In this document: in pieces, positions 61,938 through 64,000 of the stretch | Numbering within the stretch: position 1 is the first letter of the stretch | How the letters are laid out: the number at the start of each line of letters is the position of its first letter | Assembly: GCA_019321725.1 (NCBI GenBank) | Contig: CM033120.1 | Location: 14,414,278-14,478,277, forward strand | Source: Paulownia fortunei | Taxonomy: Eukaryota > Streptophyta > Magnoliopsida > Lamiales > Paulowniaceae | DNA: 64,000 nucleotides | Direction: 5' to 3' | The notes under the pieces: model-generated | Database searches by the model: none | What the model was told of the DNA's origin: nothing | What the model saw: the letters and a program-made list of their open reading frames with translations, nothing else | Made by a program: the position numbers and the translations under genes

Positions 61938-62125
61938 AAAAAATCAACAATTTATCACGCTCTAGAAATGGGATAGGCCCAACTTCGTTGCAATACATTT
62001 AAGTTTGATAATCAATTCCCAGGTTAAAAATAAGAAAAAGAATTGTACAATTTCTAATCCACTTTTGTATACTTTATGATGGCGGAAATAATTCCGTATA
62101 TCTTTTTTCACGGATCATTCCAATT
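61938..62125. repeat. Direct repeat copy 2, uninterrupted (empty site)
   Basis: It contains in one piece the sequence that copy 1 holds in two parts: AATCAACAATTTATCACGCT, then CAATACATTTAAGTTTGATA, then ATCAATTCCCAGGTTAAAAA and ATGATGGCGGAAATA. It serves as the pre-insertion reference for the 60438-61155 element. Confidence 0.75.
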
Positions 62126-62450
62126 TGGTAATATGTATTAAGTGGCAAAGAGAGTTGCCAATTCAATAAAACATATTAAGTGGCAATATTTTTCAATATA
62201 TCATAATTAAACAAGTTGAATAACAGCAAAAATTCTGTTAGAATTTATCACTATTGTTATGATCATACAAGAAATTCTAGCTATCATAGGTTTACAAGGA
62301 CTAGACGTGTGAACTAATTCAGACATCAATTTGATCTTTATTGCAAGAAATTTCTCGTGCACACATGATTACGAAAAATGAGAAATGAAGTATGGGAATC
62401 ACAGTATCCATAAACACTAACATGTCCCTCACTAATATATCGACTGTGGA

Positions 62451-63959
62451 TCAGACATTTCTTTTGGACAATCTGACCTTCAATCCATGTTTAGCCTGAA
62501 GCATGATGGAATCACGAGGAGTTACAGGATGACCCTCCACAAGTCGAATGTGGTAATGGTATACGATAGTGGCAGCAACCATTTTCATTTGAATGAAAGA
62601 CATCTCTTTACCCAGACAGGTTCTTGGTCCAACATTGAATGCTGGGAACTTGTAGGATGGCTCATGTTTGATTCCTCCTCGGCCTGAAATCCACCTTTCA
62701 GGCTTGAATTCCAAGCAATCTTTTCCCCATATTGTCTCAGTTCTTCCCACTGAGTAGAAGGAAATTATCACTTTCGAGTTCTGGTGGATGTAATGACCGC
62801 TGGGTAGAGTATCCGATTCAACAGGAGATTTGTACTCCAAAGCCAACGGAGGGAACAATCTGAGAGATTCACATATAGCTCCATGGAGGTATGTCAGCTT
62901 GCTGGACTCTTGCATGTTGAAGAATCTCCATTTCTCATCCTCCTTTACGTGCAATTCGCTTTCAATCTCTTCCAGAATCTTGGATTCTGCTGAAGGGTTT
63001 ACAGCAATTAGCCAGAAAAGCCATGTAAGACAAGTACTTGTGGTATCTCTGCCTGCAAACAACAAACCTAACAAAGAGTCCCTCAAGAACTGTCTTAAAT
63101 CACCGGAAAAACAAATATTACTTTCTTCATAAGCCTTTCTGAAAGCTGTCAACACGTTGAGATTTTCCTCCCTCTCTTCCTCCTCCAAGGAAATATGAGG
63201 GTATATGAAATCGTCGAAAGCCTTCCAAGCTTCTATTAGCTTCTTCTCATTACCAATTTTCAGCCATTTCTGCAGCTTCCAAATGCTTTCAGGCAATATG
63301 TGCCTATGCAACAGGGGTTGCAAGGCATTACTGAATGCCTTTTCACAAGGAACGTAAGGCAAGTCAGTGCGTAAGCTGCCCGGATCATAGTCTAACACAA
63401 GTTGGCAAATATTATCAAAAGAAAACCTCTGAAAAATTTCCTGCAAATCAACAGCAGTTCCCTGTGCAGAGAAATGATCAAGAACGGGGAGGAGCCCGGT
63501 TTCAACCTTGTGCCAAACACTCCTCTCCAAGGAACTGTGGAACTTGGCGTGACTCATTAGCGAGAGAGTTGTTCTCCGTTGAAGTTCCCACATTTCGAAA
63601 TCAGCATTGAAAATCCCATCTCCCAAGATTTCGAATTTCTTCCTGAATTCAGAACCCTTCGGATAGTTTGAGAAATTCTTGCTGAAAATATGTTGGATAT
63701 TTGCAGGATCGCTCGTGAACAGCAAGTCAAGGTCGCAAAACCAGGGGCCTCTGAACAAATACGTACCCCCACATTCACCTAAAACTTCGGTTATTTTGTC
63801 ATGGGCCCGATGCAAATACTGTACAACCGTCGGCAGCATCCCAACCAGCGGCCAATTTGTCGGCTCGCAGCGTTTTTTCCCGCTTCTAATTCGCAAATAA
63901 AAGAGAATAAATGTGCAGAGGGTAATCAATATAATCTGGGCATAATCAAATATGGCCAT
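62451..63959 (-). CDS. CYP96A: Cytochrome P450, CYP96A-like (CYP86 clan fatty acid/alkane hydroxylase)
   Basis: Intronless and full length at 502 residues, as usual for CYP96A. Order: N-terminal membrane anchor (about 6-24), proline-rich hinge NWPLVGMLP (about 36-44), FEILGDGIFNAD region typical of the CYP86 clan, I-helix AGRDTT (302-307), K-helix ESLR (E364, R367), PERW motif, and heme loop FNVGPRTCLG with the iron-binding cysteine at 448. All catalytic landmarks are intact. CYP96A enzymes act on very long chain lipids at the endoplasmic reticulum; the best-known member, MAH1/CYP96A15, performs mid-chain hydroxylation of alkanes in stem wax. The substrate of this copy is not determined by sequence alone. 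Only 41 bases of upstream sequence are in the window, so its promoter is not covered. Confidence 0.95.
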   Translation of the reverse strand: MAIFDYAQIILITLCTFILFYLRIRSGKKRCEPTNWPLVGMLPTVVQYLHRAHDKITEVLGECGGTYLFRGPWFCDLDLLFTSDPANIQHIFSKNFSNYPKGSEFRKKFEILGDGIFNADFEMWELQRRTTLSLMSHAKFHSSLERSVWHKVETGLLPVLDHFSAQGTAVDLQEIFQRFSFDNICQLVLDYDPGSLRTDLPYVPCEKAFSNALQPLLHRHILPESIWKLQKWLKIGNEKKLIEAWKAFDDFIYPHISLEEEEREENLNVLTAFRKAYEESNICFSGDLRQFLRDSLLGLLFAGRDTTSTCLTWLFWLIAVNPSAESKILEEIESELHVKEDEKWRFFNMQESSKLTYLHGAICESLRLFPPLALEYKSPVESDTLPSGHYIHQNSKVIISFYSVGRTETIWGKDCLEFKPERWISGRGGIKHEPSYKFPAFNVGPRTCLGKEMSFIQMKMVAATIVYHYHIRLVEGHPVTPRDSIMLQAKHGLKVRLSKRNV

Positions 63960-64000
63960 TAGAGTAGAGTGAGATTTTTATCTTTCCTTCAGGTTTTGCA

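Larger units (their letters stand above)
60085..62450. other. Repeat-rich intergenic region
   Basis: No gene recognised. It holds two copies of a segment of about 190 bases, one split by a 718-base insertion, a purine-rich and GGN-rich low-complexity zone inside that insertion, a CA-TA-TG compound microsatellite, and an AT-rich stretch (61690-61930) whose wording resembles 34440-34580. The start of this stretch holds the inhibitor 3' flank and the end holds the P450 3' flank. Confidence 0.6.

Noticed and set aside
13961..63959. Cuticle-related gene cluster (CFL1-like plus CYP96A-like)
   Set aside because: The two genes are about 47 kb apart with unrelated genes between them; sharing a broad process is not evidence of a cluster.

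Overview
The window reads as nuclear DNA of a flowering plant, most likely a eudicot. It is AT-rich and gene-sparse, full of homopolymer and TA tracts and decayed transposons. Its genes have GT-AG introns and belong to land-plant families: a CFL1-type WW protein, a SAUR, a malectin/LRR receptor kinase, a PMEI-type inhibitor and a CYP96-type P450. I cannot fix the species. I see no CRISPR, operon, rRNA or convincing tRNA.

Layout. Positions 1-13.8 kb have no recognisable gene and hold several repeats, including a 1.2 kb element with about 480-bp inverted arms and a perfect 10-bp direct repeat at its edges (5417-6645). A two-exon CFL1-like gene (13961-15770, +) follows, with an apparent one-base deletion near its 3' end. 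Positions 15.8-31.0 kb are intergenic. An intronless SAUR gene lies at 31014-31394 (-). Positions 31.4-46.8 kb are again intergenic, with a few GC-rich or C-rich islands.

The right-hand 17 kb is gene-dense. A 24-exon receptor-like kinase (46833-57467, +) can be spliced in silico into an uninterrupted 1043-residue protein. It is followed by an unknown three-helix membrane protein (58245-58868, -), an invertase/pectin methylesterase inhibitor (59542-60084, +), a repeat-rich stretch with a nested insertion (60378-62125), and an intact CYP96A-like P450 (62451-63959, -) whose start lies 41 bases from the window edge.

The genes are functionally independent and I found no pathway cluster. CFL1 and CYP96A both touch cuticle biology, but they lie about 47 kb apart and nothing links them. 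I found no convincing novel multi-gene system. The most useful observations are the CFL1 frameshift, the long inverted-repeat element, the nested insertion with its empty-site copy in the same window, and several unusual low-complexity structures.
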